From Subtercola sp. (GTDB taxonomy: Bacteria > Actinomycetota > Actinomycetes > Actinomycetales > Microbacteriaceae), in the NCBI GenBank assembly GCA_025463765.1, contig JAODBC010000039.1, positions 1 through 64,000 on the forward strand: 64,000 nt of DNA. The letters are read 5' to 3'. Position 1 is the stretch's first letter. Each line of letters starts with the position of its first letter. A program made the translations under genes and the position numbers. Below are positions 34,310 to 42,700 of the stretch, one piece after another. The notes under the pieces are model-generated. The model had not been told where the DNA came from and searched no databases. It saw only the letters and a program-made list of their open reading frames with translations.

Positions 34310-35746
34310 TCAGAGAACGATGTGCATTGCCCGCGCCGCGTCGGTGATCGACCCGGTGAGCGAGGGATACACCGAGAACGCGCGCGACAGCTGATCGACC
34401 GTCAGGCGATGCTCGACGGCCAGCGCGATGGAGAAGATGAGTTCAGAGGCTTTCGGCGCCACGACGACCCCACCGATGACGGTGCCAGACCCCGTGCGGG
34501 CGAACAATTTGACGAAGCCGTCTTTGATGCCCATCATTTTCGCGCGCGGGTTTTCTGAGAGCGGCAGCTTATAGATGTCGCCCTGCGCGATGCCCTCTTC
34601 GATCTGTCGTTGCGTCCAGCCGACAGTCGCGATCTCGGGCTGAGTGAAAATGTTCGACGCCACGTTGCGAATCTCGGTGGGGTTCACCGCGTCGCCCATC
34701 GCGTGAAAGACCGCCGTACGGCCCTGCATCGATGCGACAGAAGCCAGCGGGAGAAAAGTCGTGCAGTCGCCCGCGGCGTAAATGCTCGGCACGCTCGTTC
34801 GAGCGACCCGGTTGACGCGGATGTGACCGGATTCGGTGAGCTGAACTCCCGCCTCTTCGAGCCCGATGCCCGCCGTGTTGGGTATCGCACCGACCGCCAT
34901 GAGGCAGTGTGTACCTTCGACGATGCGCCCGTCTGAGAGGGTGGCGATCACGCCATTCTCGGTGCGCACAACCGAATCGGCCCGCGATTTCGACAGAACC
35001 GTCATGCCATTGCGCCGAAAGACGTTCTCGATGACCGCAGCGGCGTCAGCGTCTTCTCCTGGAAGAACCTGATCTCGGCTCGAGATGAGCGTGACCTTCG
35101 AGCCGAGGGCGGTATAAGCGGAGGCGAACTCGGCACCGGTGACACCGGAGCCGACGACGATGAGGTGCTCGGGAATCGCCTCGAGTGAGTACAGCTGCGT
35201 CCACGTGAAGATTCGCTCGCCGTCGGGCATGGCACTGGTGAGAAGCCGCGGGCTGGCCCCGACCGACACGACGATGGTGTCGCCTTCGATGCGGTCGAAA
35301 TCGATACCGTTCGGGCCATGGCCCGTCGAGACGATGACAGCGTCGCGCCCATCCAGCCGCCCCTCACCCTGCACGATTCGAACGCCCGAACGGATGAGCG
35401 TGGATTTCATGTCTTCGGATTGCTGACGGGCAAGACCGAGAAGCCTCTTGTTGACGGCTGCGATGTTGACCGCCACGTCTGGCCGTACCGGGCGGCCGGA
35501 TTCGGTGCGGCTGAAGAACTGCACCCCGAGATCGGCGGCCTCGCCGATGGCGTTCGCCGCTTCGGCCGTGGCGATGAGCGTCTTCGACGGAACGACGTCG
35601 GTCAGAACCGCCGCCCCACCGACGCCGACACGCTCGACGAGGGTGACATCGGCGCCGAGCTGCGCCCCTGCGATGGCCGCCTCGTACCCCCCGGGGCCGC
35701 CCCCCAGAATGGTGATTCTCTGCTTACGCTCGAATTCATAGGCCAT
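34310..35746 (-). CDS. lpdA: NAD(P)H-quinone dehydrogenase (LpdA-like, cysteine-less disulfide-reductase family)
   Basis: A 478-aa flavoprotein of the pyridine-nucleotide-disulfide oxidoreductase fold. ATG 35746 is preferred because GGGGAAGA lies nine bases upstream; ATG 35755 is also in frame. FAD site ILGGGPGGYEAAIAGAQLG, NAD(P) site VVGSGVTGAEFASAY and a second FAD site IYAAGDCTTFLPLASVA are intact. The redox-active CxxxxC is replaced by GGAAVLTDVVPSKTL, and the usual C-terminal His-Glu dyad is missing (VYPSLTGS). This is the pattern of mycobacterial LpdA (Rv3303c), an NAD(P)H:quinone reductase rather than a lipoamide dehydrogenase. Confidence 0.88.
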   Translation of the reverse strand: MAYEFERKQRITILGGGPGGYEAAIAGAQLGADVTLVERVGVGGAAVLTDVVPSKTLIATAEAANAIGEAADLGVQFFSRTESGRPVRPDVAVNIAAVNKRLLGLARQQSEDMKSTLIRSGVRIVQGEGRLDGRDAVIVSTGHGPNGIDFDRIEGDTIVVSVGASPRLLTSAMPDGERIFTWTQLYSLEAIPEHLIVVGSGVTGAEFASAYTALGSKVTLISSRDQVLPGEDADAAAVIENVFRRNGMTVLSKSRADSVVRTENGVIATLSDGRIVEGTHCLMAVGAIPNTAGIGLEEAGVQLTESGHIRVNRVARTSVPSIYAAGDCTTFLPLASVASMQGRTAVFHAMGDAVNPTEIRNVASNIFTQPEIATVGWTQRQIEEGIAQGDIYKLPLSENPRAKMMGIKDGFVKLFARTGSGTVIGGVVVAPKASELIFSIALAVEHRLTVDQLSRAFSVYPSLTGSITDAARAMHIVL

Positions 35747-35830
35747 GCGCACCATTCTTCCCCAGGCCGCACTGTGCGGCCAAACTGCACAGGTTCGCAG
35801 TTTCGCCGATTCCGATCGGGCATCGGTAAC

Positions 35831-35836
35831 TAAAGT
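35831..35836 (+). promoter_or_regulatory. -10 box TAAAGT for the purine nucleoside phosphorylase gene
   Basis: TAAAGT is six bases before ATG 35843. The spacer GGTGGG could instead serve as a ribosome site on a longer transcript. Confidence 0.4.
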
Positions 35837-35842
35837 GGTGGG

Positions 35843-36676
35843 ATGTCATCAGAAGTCAGCAACCCACTCGATCAACCAGACCTCTCTCCGTTCGAAATCG
35901 CGCGCGAAGCCGCGGGGCAGATCGCCGAGAAGACAGGCATCGAAAAGCACGACATCGCCCTCACGCTCGGCAGCGGCTGGGCGAAGGCGGCCGACCTCAT
36001 CGGCGAGACCATCGCTACGATTCCGGCCACCGACATCGTCGGGTTCAGCGCTCCTGCGGTCGTCGGTCACGTCGGTTCGCTGCGCTCCGTTCGGCTGCCG
36101 AACGGCAAGCACGCCCTGGTGATCGGCGCACGCACGCACTACTACGAGAACCACGGGGTACGGCGCGTCGTGCACAGCGTGCGTACGGCCGCGGCGGCCG
36201 GCGCGTCGGTGATGATCTTGACCAACGGTGCGGGCGGCATCCGTGAGACGTGGACTCCCGGTCAGCCCGTGCTGATCAGCGACCACATCAACCTCACCGC
36301 GAACTCGCCGCTTGAGGGGGCGACCTTCATCGATCTCACCGATCTGTACTCACGGCGTCTGCGCGACCTCGCTCGAGAAGTGGATGCTTCACTCGACGAA
36401 GGCGTCTACGTTCAGTTTCGGGGCCCGCACTACGAGACCCCGGCCGAGGTGCAGATGGCGAAGACCATCGGCGGTCACATCGTCGGCATGTCGACGGCAC
36501 TCGAGGCGATCGCTGCGCGCGAGGCGGGAATGGAGGTGCTCGGCATGTCGCTGATCACCAACCTCGCCGCCGGCATCTCGCCGACGCCGCTGTCGCATGC
36601 CGAGGTCATCGAGGCCGGCAGGTCGGCCGAGCCCGTGATCAGTGCGCTGCTCGCTCGCATCGTGGCGGCCCTATGA
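35843..36676 (+). CDS. deoD: Purine nucleoside phosphorylase
   Basis: A 277-aa trimeric-type (class I, PNP/MTAP family) phosphorylase that splits inosine or guanosine with phosphate into base and (deoxy)ribose-1-phosphate. LTLGSGWAKAADLIGE, GARTHYYENHG, TNGAGGIRETWTPGQPVLI and FRGPHYETPAEVQM are the phosphate- and base-binding motifs. The gene overlaps the downstream phospho-sugar mutase by four bases, so pentose-1-phosphate can be isomerised by the next enzyme. The symbol follows mycobacterial usage (Rv3307); the fold is not that of E. coli DeoD. Confidence 0.94.
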   Translation: MSSEVSNPLDQPDLSPFEIAREAAGQIAEKTGIEKHDIALTLGSGWAKAADLIGETIATIPATDIVGFSAPAVVGHVGSLRSVRLPNGKHALVIGARTHYYENHGVRRVVHSVRTAAAAGASVMILTNGAGGIRETWTPGQPVLISDHINLTANSPLEGATFIDLTDLYSRRLRDLAREVDASLDEGVYVQFRGPHYETPAEVQMAKTIGGHIVGMSTALEAIAAREAGMEVLGMSLITNLAAGISPTPLSHAEVIEAGRSAEPVISALLARIVAAL

Positions 36677-38481
36677 ATTTCGACGACGCGACTGAGTTGA
36701 TCGGCACTGCACGGGCGTGGATCGCGCAAGACCCCGACCCCGAAACACGCGCCGAACTCGAGGCTCTGATCTCAGCAGCCGACATCGATGAACTGCGCAG
36801 CCGATTCGACGGGCGGCTGAAGTTCGGAACGGCCGGCCTGCGCGGCGAGATCGCAGCGGGCCCAACCCGCATGAACCGGGTGGTCGTCGCCCAAGCCGCC
36901 GTGGGGCTGGCCGCCTACCTGAAAGCGAATGCGGCACCCGCGACAACTCCCTCTGTCGTGATCGGTTTCGACGGTCGCAAGAACTCTGCCGTGTTCGCAC
37001 GCGACTCGGCCGAGCTGATGGCGGCAGCCGGAATTCGAGCGGTACTGCTGCCCCGCATGCTGCCGACCCCGCTCGTGGCGTTCGCCGTTCGGCACCTTGA
37101 CGTGAGCGCCGGAATCATGGTGACGGCCTCGCATAATCCGCCGAACGACAATGGGTACAAGGTCTACCTCGGCGGCGTCGAAGAGGGAGCACAGATCGTC
37201 TCACCGGCCGACACCGAGATCGAGGCGGAGATCGTACGCGTCGCGCGGCAGACTCCGGTCGATCGGTTGCCCCGATCATCCACTTACGAGGTCGCCGACG
37301 AGGGTGTGATCGAGGCGTACATCGCGCAGACGGCGGCTGTCGGTCGCCTGCCACCGACCGAGATCGGTGCACAACCGCGTGTCGTCTACACGGCCATGCA
37401 CGGCGTCGGCTGGAACACCCTCAGCCGCGTGCTGGGCGCCGCCGGGTTCATCGAGCCCGACCTGGTGTCAGCGCAAATCGAACCGGATGCCCGATTCCCC
37501 ACTGTTTCGTTCCCGAACCCCGAGGAACCGGGGGCCCTCGACCTGGCTTTCGAGACGGCGCGCTCGGTGGGCGCGCACCTCATCATCGCGAACGATCCCG
37601 ACGCCGATCGGCTGGCCATCGCCATTCCCGACACTTCGACCGCCGATGGCTATCGCCGGCTGACGGGCAACCAGGTCGGCATGCTGCTGGGCTGGCGGGC
37701 GGCGGAGGCCGTGGCTCAGGGTGGGGCGGCGCAAGGTGGCGCGGCAGTGCGAGGTGGTGCAGTCGCGGCAAGCGCGAGCGGAGCCCGTGGCGGCAGTCAC
37801 GACGTCGGCACAGCCGGCACGGTGAGCACGGTCGGCCGAGCATCCACTGCTCGCCCTACGCTGGCCTGCTCGGTGGTCTCTTCGCCCGCACTCGCGGCGG
37901 TGGCGGCCGACTACGGGCTCGGCTTTCGCGAGACTCTGACGGGGTTCAAGTGGGTTTCGCGCGTTCCCGGGCTCGTCTTCGGTTACGAAGAGGCACTGGG
38001 GTACCTCGTCAACCCGAACACGGTGCGCGACAAAGACGGCATCTCGGCTGCCGTCGCGTTTCTGTCACTGGCGAGCGATCTCGCCGTCGACGGATTCACT
38101 ATCGCCGATCAGCTCGACCGATTCAGCGAACGATTCGGGCATTTCGACTCGGTGCAGATCTCGCTGCGGGTCTCTGATCTCGCACGCATCGACGAGGTGA
38201 TGGCGGCGCTGCGCAACGACCCTCCGAAGAAGATCGGCGGTACACCCGTTGCATCGATCGACGATCTCAAGGCTGGGTCGGCCGACCTGCCGCCGAGCGA
38301 CATTCTGCGCATTCGCACCGCCAACGGATCACGCATCATGGTTCGGCCGAGCGGAACCGAGCCGAAACTCAAGGTGTACATCGATGTCTCGAGCGCCCAG
38401 GGCTCGTTGGCGAAGCGCAAGAAGTCGGTGGCCAGCCGGCTCGCTGCACTCGAAGCCGGCATGCGAGAAATCGTCTCGTGA
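36673..38481 (+). CDS. pmmB: Phospho-sugar mutase (phosphopentomutase/phosphoglucomutase-like)
   Basis: A 602-aa alpha-D-phosphohexomutase superfamily protein. The catalytic phosphoserine loop TASHNPPNDNGYKVY is near residue 153, the Mg-binding NDPDADRLAIAIPD near 310, the sugar-binding GYEEALGYLVNP near 440, and RPSGTEPKLKVYID near the C-terminus. It overlaps the purine nucleoside phosphorylase gene (ATGA), which argues for ribose-1-phosphate to ribose-5-phosphate isomerisation in nucleoside salvage; mycobacterial PmmB (Rv3308) has the same position. An in-frame Gly/Ala/Ser-rich expansion at about residues 349-394 (AAQGGAAVRGGAVA) is absent from usual members. Confidence 0.9.
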   Translation: MNFDDATELIGTARAWIAQDPDPETRAELEALISAADIDELRSRFDGRLKFGTAGLRGEIAAGPTRMNRVVVAQAAVGLAAYLKANAAPATTPSVVIGFDGRKNSAVFARDSAELMAAAGIRAVLLPRMLPTPLVAFAVRHLDVSAGIMVTASHNPPNDNGYKVYLGGVEEGAQIVSPADTEIEAEIVRVARQTPVDRLPRSSTYEVADEGVIEAYIAQTAAVGRLPPTEIGAQPRVVYTAMHGVGWNTLSRVLGAAGFIEPDLVSAQIEPDARFPTVSFPNPEEPGALDLAFETARSVGAHLIIANDPDADRLAIAIPDTSTADGYRRLTGNQVGMLLGWRAAEAVAQGGAAQGGAAVRGGAVAASASGARGGSHDVGTAGTVSTVGRASTARPTLACSVVSSPALAAVAADYGLGFRETLTGFKWVSRVPGLVFGYEEALGYLVNPNTVRDKDGISAAVAFLSLASDLAVDGFTIADQLDRFSERFGHFDSVQISLRVSDLARIDEVMAALRNDPPKKIGGTPVASIDDLKAGSADLPPSDILRIRTANGSRIMVRPSGTEPKLKVYIDVSSAQGSLAKRKKSVASRLAALEAGMREIVS

Positions 38482-39296
38482 GTGCAGAAGCGCGTGACGC
38501 ACCCGAAATCGGCGAGTTGCCGGGCCCGAGCAGCGGGTTCGTGCAGTCGCTCGCGCGGGGGTTGTCGGTCATCCGGGTCTTCGGTGCCGACGCACCACTG
38601 ATGACACTGAGCGACATCGCCAGGGCCACCGGCTTGACGCGGGCGACGACGCGGCGGTTTCTGATGACGCTGATCGAGCTCGGTTACGTGCGCACCGACG
38701 GCAAGACGTTCGCCCTCACCGCACAGGTTCTCGAACTCGGCTTCAGCTACCTTTCGGGGCTCACGCTGCCCCAGATCGCGCAACCTCAGCTCGAAGACCT
38801 TTCGCTGCGTGTGGGCGAGTCGACGTCTGCCGCCATTCTCGACGGCTCTGACATCGTGTACATCGTGCGTGTTCCGACACACCGCATCATGACGGTCGGC
38901 ATCAACCTGGGCACCAGGCTGCCGGCCTACGCCACGTCGATGGGCCGCGTTTTGCTCGCGGGGCTCGAACCGGATGCCCTGTCGAACTATCTGCACGACG
39001 TGAAGTTGCAGGCGCTCACCAAACGCACCGTCGGCTCCGAGGCGGCGCTGATCGCCGAGCTCAACCGTGTGCGTGAGCAGGGCTGGGCACTCGCCGATCA
39101 AGAGCTCGAGCCGGGGCTGCGGTCGATTGCCGCGCCGATCCGCTCGTCGTCGGGCGCCGTCGTCGCGGCGATCAACGTGTCGACGGCCGCTTCATCGGGC
39201 ACCAGCGAGTCGCTGCGGCGCGCCTGCCTGCCCGCGCTGCTCGACGCCGCCGCGCACATCGAGGCCGACCTCGCCATCGCCGCCCGCTCGCACTGA
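38478..39296 (+). CDS. IclR-family transcriptional regulator (PcaR/PobR-like)
   Basis: A 272-aa regulator starting with GTG 38478, overlapping the mutase stop as GTGA. The N-terminal winged helix is FVQSLARGLSVIRVFG, then LSDIARATGLTRATTRRFLM. The C-terminal IclR effector domain contains RIMTVGINLGTRLPAYATSM and ADQELEPGLRSIAAPI. This subgroup commonly controls protocatechuate or 4-hydroxybenzoate catabolism, but no such genes are in the window, so it may regulate nucleoside genes or distant targets. It is translationally coupled to a metabolic enzyme, which is unusual for an activator of unrelated genes. Confidence 0.88.
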   Translation: MSAEARDAPEIGELPGPSSGFVQSLARGLSVIRVFGADAPLMTLSDIARATGLTRATTRRFLMTLIELGYVRTDGKTFALTAQVLELGFSYLSGLTLPQIAQPQLEDLSLRVGESTSAAILDGSDIVYIVRVPTHRIMTVGINLGTRLPAYATSMGRVLLAGLEPDALSNYLHDVKLQALTKRTVGSEAALIAELNRVREQGWALADQELEPGLRSIAAPIRSSSGAVVAAINVSTAASSGTSESLRRACLPALLDAAAHIEADLAIAARSH

Positions 39297-39384
39297 CGCT
39301 GACGCACGCGTGCTGTCGCGGTGGCGCGGGTGCGCGGTGTCGCGATGTCGCGGTGTCGCGGTGTCGCGATGGCGGCAGAAACAG

Positions 39385-39437
39385 AGGAGATTTCGCTAGG
39401 GCACGGCCTATACGGGTGCACCGAGTCGAATTCTCCT
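39385..39437. repeat. Imperfect palindrome at a convergent junction, preceded by GTGTCGCG repeats
   Basis: AGGAGATTTCG (39385-39395) pairs with CGAATTCTCCT (39427-39437) at 10 of 11 positions. The loop contains a nested TAGG/CCTA and GGTGCACC. Just upstream, 39341-39370 is a short run of GTGTCGCG/GATGTCGCG octamers. The 274-bp gap between the IclR gene and the PTS genes holds nothing else convincing; the following 110 bases are C-rich without an ORF. Confidence 0.5.
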
Positions 39438-39570
39438 ACGTTTTACCGGCTTCGGGTCGACCGAGGCCAGCCCCACCGCCCCGCGCCCTGCGCGCACCCA
39501 GCCGGGCGGCAGGCCCTACGCCCCACCCAGCCACGCCCCACCCGGCCCGAGCCGCGGGTCGGAGCCGGCG

Positions 39571-39843
39571 TCAGCCCAGCGCCGCCCCGAGCTTCTGCTG
39601 CAGTTCGTCGACGTCGAAGTAGTTCTGAACCACGATGACATCGGCGTTGGTGCGCCCGATCGCCTCGACGAATTCGGGTGAGGTCAGAATCACCTGGGCA
39701 TCGGCCGCAACGACCTGAACGCTCGCCAGGTCTGCGGCGGTGACATCTGCGTCGATATCGAGTCGAGCAAGCGCCCGTTCGGCATTGACCTTGAGAATCG
39801 CCGAGGTTCCCACGCCCGCACCGCAGATGGCGACGATCTTCAC
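39571..39843 (-). CDS. PTS sugar transporter subunit IIB (lactose/ascorbate-type fold)
   Basis: A 90-aa cytoplasmic phosphocarrier. The P-loop with the phospho-cysteine is intact: MKIVAICGAGVGTSAIL (Cys8). It should accept phosphate from the adjacent IIA and pass it to a sugar on a IIC permease. It overlaps the IIA gene by four bases. No IIC gene lies nearby: upstream is adenosine deaminase and downstream the convergent IclR gene. The pair may serve a distant permease or act as a regulatory phosphorelay. Confidence 0.88.
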   Translation of the reverse strand: MKIVAICGAGVGTSAILKVNAERALARLDIDADVTAADLASVQVVAADAQVILTSPEFVEAIGRTNADVIVVQNYFDVDELQQKLGAALG

Positions 39844-40286
39844 GCCTGCGCCGACAGCCCGAAGACCGCCCGCACCTCGTCGGCCGAGGTCGCGGCAGCG
39901 AGCCGTGCTATCGCGGCCGTCTCGTTGAACACGTTCGCGAGCTCCGCAATTCCGGTCACGTGCTCATCGGCCGTCAGCACGGCCAGCCCGAGCACGACCG
40001 ATACCGGGTCGTTGTACGGATGCCCGAACACCACCGGCTCGTCGAGCGTCACCACCGCCATGCCCGCCCGAAGCACGTCGTCACCCGGCCGGGCGTGGGC
40101 GAGAGCCAGCCCCGGCGCGATGACGATGTACGCCCCGAACTCTTCGACCATGGCGACCATGCGGGGCCCATACTCCGCCGTGACCGCGCCCGACGCCTCG
40201 AGCGCTGCGCCGGCCAGCAGCACCGCAGCACGCCAGTCAGCTGCCTGCTGCTTCAGCAGCACCGCCGGGTCGGGAAGGTCGAGCAT
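39840..40286 (-). CDS. PTS sugar transporter subunit IIA (fructose/mannitol-type)
   Basis: A 148-aa PTS EIIA type-2 domain. The phospho-histidine lies in APGLALAHARPGDDVL, with VTLDEPVVFGHPYNDP following, as in ascorbate/galactitol IIA proteins. It is coupled by ATGA overlap to IIB and starts about 30 bp downstream of the adenosine deaminase gene on the same strand, so the three could be one transcript. HPr-dependent phosphorylation is expected from the family. Confidence 0.9.
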   Translation of the reverse strand: MLDLPDPAVLLKQQAADWRAAVLLAGAALEASGAVTAEYGPRMVAMVEEFGAYIVIAPGLALAHARPGDDVLRAGMAVVTLDEPVVFGHPYNDPVSVVLGLAVLTADEHVTGIAELANVFNETAAIARLAAATSADEVRAVFGLSAQA

Positions 40287-40315
40287 CCGTTTGCCTGTCT
40301 TCTCGTGTCTGAGAC

Positions 40316-41452
40316 CTACGCGTCTTCGAAGCCCTCCGAGATGATCTCGGCGAGCTCCTCACGGTCTTCGAGCGGCAAGAAGGTCGCTGCCGCCGCATTC
40401 TGCTGAAAGACTTCGAGGTCTGAGAGCTCGTAGTCGAAAGCATCGGCGAGCAGCGCCAGCTCGCGGCTGATCGACGTGTTGCTCATGAGTCGGTTGTCGG
40501 TGTTCACCGTCACCTTGAAGCCGAGCTGGTAGAGCAGGTCGAACGGATGATCGCCCAACTCGTCCCCCCACGCCGCGATGGCCCCAGTCTGCAGGTTCGA
40601 CGACGGTGAGAGTTCGAGCGCAATTCCGCGGTCTTTCACCCACTGCGAGAGCAGGCCGAGCGTGACGTAGGTGTTCTCGTCGTCTTGCCGCGCGACGGTG
40701 ATGTCTTCAGCGAGGCGCACGCCGTGCCCGAGCCGAAGCGCCCGGCCGTCGAAGAGCGCACTGCGAATGCTGTCGAGCCCGTCGGCCTCGCCCGCGTGAA
40801 CGGTCACCGGAAAATAGTGCTGCGCCAGGTAGTCGAAGGCAGCCCGGTGATTCGCCGCCGGAAAACCCGCCTCGGCCCCGGCGATGTCGAACCCGACCAC
40901 CCCGCGGTCGCGATGCCGCACGGCCAGTTCCGCGATCTCGAGTCCGCGGTCGGCGTGCCGCATGGCTGTCACGAGCTGGCCGACGCGGATGATCTGCCCC
41001 GCGGGCCCGTAGCTGCCGGCTTTGGCGTCGTCAATGCCCTGTTCGATGCCGTTCTGCACGGCATCCACCGCCTCGTCGAGGCTCAGCCCACCGGCCAGGT
41101 GCTGCTCGGGCGCCCAGCGCACTTCGCCGTAGATGACGCCGTCGGTCGCGAGATCTTGCACGAATTCGCGGGCGACCCGAGCTAGACCCTCGCGCGTCTG
41201 CATGACGGCAGTGGTGACGTCGAACGTCTTGAGGTATGACACGAGCGAGCCGGAATCGGCGCTGTTCTCGAACCAGTCGGCGAGCGCGGATTCGTCGGTC
41301 GCCGGCAACTCAAGACCGATGGAATCGGCGAGTTCGATGATGGTGTCGGTGCGCAGGCCGCCGTCGAGGTGGTCGTGCAGCGAGATTTTGGGCAACCCGC
41401 TGATGCTGATATCGGTGGAGGCCAAGAAGTATTCTTCGGCTGCGGCAGACAT
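40316..41452 (-). CDS. add: Adenosine deaminase
   Basis: A 378-aa zinc amidohydrolase converting (deoxy)adenosine to (deoxy)inosine. ATG 41452 is chosen because GGAGG lies five bases upstream; the frame extends to 41533. Zinc ligands are in ISLHDHLDGGLR (His26, His28), the third His in VTVHAGEADG with catalytic Glu, and the Asp in NTDNRLMSN. LGHGVRLAED and ELSPSSNLQTGA complete the set. It works with the purine nucleoside phosphorylase and nucleoside hydrolase of this region. It is divergent from the nucleoside hydrolase gene. Confidence 0.95.
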   Translation of the reverse strand: MSAAAEEYFLASTDISISGLPKISLHDHLDGGLRTDTIIELADSIGLELPATDESALADWFENSADSGSLVSYLKTFDVTTAVMQTREGLARVAREFVQDLATDGVIYGEVRWAPEQHLAGGLSLDEAVDAVQNGIEQGIDDAKAGSYGPAGQIIRVGQLVTAMRHADRGLEIAELAVRHRDRGVVGFDIAGAEAGFPAANHRAAFDYLAQHYFPVTVHAGEADGLDSIRSALFDGRALRLGHGVRLAEDITVARQDDENTYVTLGLLSQWVKDRGIALELSPSSNLQTGAIAAWGDELGDHPFDLLYQLGFKVTVNTDNRLMSNTSISRELALLADAFDYELSDLEVFQQNAAAATFLPLEDREELAEIISEGFEDA

Positions 41453-41532
41453 CGGATCCTCCAGAAAAGCGAGGCCGGCTGCCTCGTCGCGGCCCAGGTT
41501 CTGAGCCTCACACAATCTATCGGAACGCGCCA

Positions 41533-41538
41533 TACGCT
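41533..41538 (+). promoter_or_regulatory. -10 box TACGCT for the nucleoside hydrolase gene
   Basis: TACGCT is six bases before ATG 41545, implying a leaderless transcript divergent from adenosine deaminase. Confidence 0.45.
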
Positions 41539-41544
41539 AGCTGA

Positions 41545-42492
41545 ATGCCCCGCAAAATCATTCTGGACTGCGACCCCGGCCACGACGACGCGATCGCCCT
41601 GTTGCTCGCGCACGGCAGCCCCGAGATCGAGCTGCTCGCTGTGACGACCGTGGTCGGCAATCAAACGCTCGAGAAGGTCACCCGAAACGCTCTCTCTGTT
41701 GCGCGAGTGGCGGGTATCACGGGCGTGCCGTTCGCTGCAGGATGCCCGAGACCTCTCGTTCGCGAAATCGAGGTCGCCCCGGCCATTCACGGCGACTCTG
41801 GGCTCGACGGCCCCGTGCTGCCCGAGCCGACCCTCACGCTCGACCCGCGTCACGCGGTGGACCTCATCATCGACCTCGTGATGCAGCACGACCCGGGCGA
41901 AATCACTCTCGTACCGACCGGGGGCCTGACGAACATCGCCATGGCCGTGCGCAAAGAGCCGCGCATCGCCGAGCGCGTGCGCGAAGTCGTGCTGATGGGC
42001 GGCGCCTACGCCGGTGGCAACTGGAGCGCGACCAGCGAGTTCAACATCATCATCGACCCCGAGGCCGCGCACATCGTCTTCAACGAGAACTGGCCGCTCA
42101 CGATGGTGGGGCTCGATCTCACCCATCAGGCGCTGGCGACGCCCGAAGTGGCGGCCGCGATCGAGGCCGTCGGCACGCCGCCCGCGAAGTTCGTCGGTGA
42201 GCTGCTCGAGTTCTTCGGCGAGACATACCGCGAGCATCAGGGGTTCGAGTATCCGCCGGTGCACGACCCGTGCGCTGTCGCCTACGTCATCGACCCGAGC
42301 GTCATGAGCGTGCGTAAGACCCCGCTCGACGTCGAACTCACGGGTACGCTCACGCTCGGCATGACCGTGGCCGACTTTCGGGCGCCAGCCCCGCCGGAGT
42401 GCACCACGCAGGTGGCCACCGCCCTCGATCATCCGCGGTTCTGGGCCCTCATCGTCGACGCCCTCACCCGCATCGGCACCCCGCCCGCGTAG
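41545..42492 (+). CDS. Inosine-uridine preferring nucleoside hydrolase
   Basis: A 315-aa N-ribohydrolase that cleaves nucleosides to base and ribose. The calcium-binding signature IILDCDPGHDDAIALLLA is at residues 5-22. VTTVVGNQTLEKVTRNAL, GGAYAGGNWSATSEFNI and PVHDPCAVAY, which supplies active-site residues near the C-terminus, are all present. It is a complete IunH-family protein (usual length about 310). Substrate range (purine, pyrimidine or broad) cannot be decided by eye. Its last codons and TAG stop form the first unit of a tandem repeat array that runs on for 200 bp. Confidence 0.94.
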   Translation: MPRKIILDCDPGHDDAIALLLAHGSPEIELLAVTTVVGNQTLEKVTRNALSVARVAGITGVPFAAGCPRPLVREIEVAPAIHGDSGLDGPVLPEPTLTLDPRHAVDLIIDLVMQHDPGEITLVPTGGLTNIAMAVRKEPRIAERVREVVLMGGAYAGGNWSATSEFNIIIDPEAAHIVFNENWPLTMVGLDLTHQALATPEVAAAIEAVGTPPAKFVGELLEFFGETYREHQGFEYPPVHDPCAVAYVIDPSVMSVRKTPLDVELTGTLTLGMTVADFRAPAPPECTTQVATALDHPRFWALIVDALTRIGTPPA

Positions 42493-42684
42493 CTCACCCC
42501 ACCCGCGTACCTCACCCCCGCCCGCGTAGCCTTCCCTCCCGCGTAGCTCACCCCTACCCGCGTAGCACTCCCTCCCCCGTACTTCTCCCCCACCCGCGTA
42601 GCCGTCCTTCCCGCGTAGCCGTCCTTCCCGCGTAGCTCACCCCTCCCGCGTAGCTCTCCCCTCCCGCGTAGCTCTCCCTCCCCC
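42484..42684 (+). repeat. Eleven 17-19 bp tandem repeats growing from the nucleoside hydrolase stop codon
   Basis: CCCGCGTAGCTCACCCC-type units occur about eleven times in a row; the first (42484) includes the gene's GCG-TAG end. Variants end in CTCACCCC, CCGTCCTT, CTCTCCCCT or CACTCCCT. Unit length varies by one or two bases, so unlike the maf array it does not keep one reading frame. Nothing else is seen in the 290-bp gap except the hairpin at 42701. Confidence 0.88.
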
Positions 42685-42700
42685 ACCTCCGTTGAAACGT

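Noticed and set aside
42484-42684. Possible CRISPR or tRNA-gene cluster in the repeat tract
   Set aside because: Units are 17-19 bp of direct tandem sequence with no spacer and no cloverleaf.
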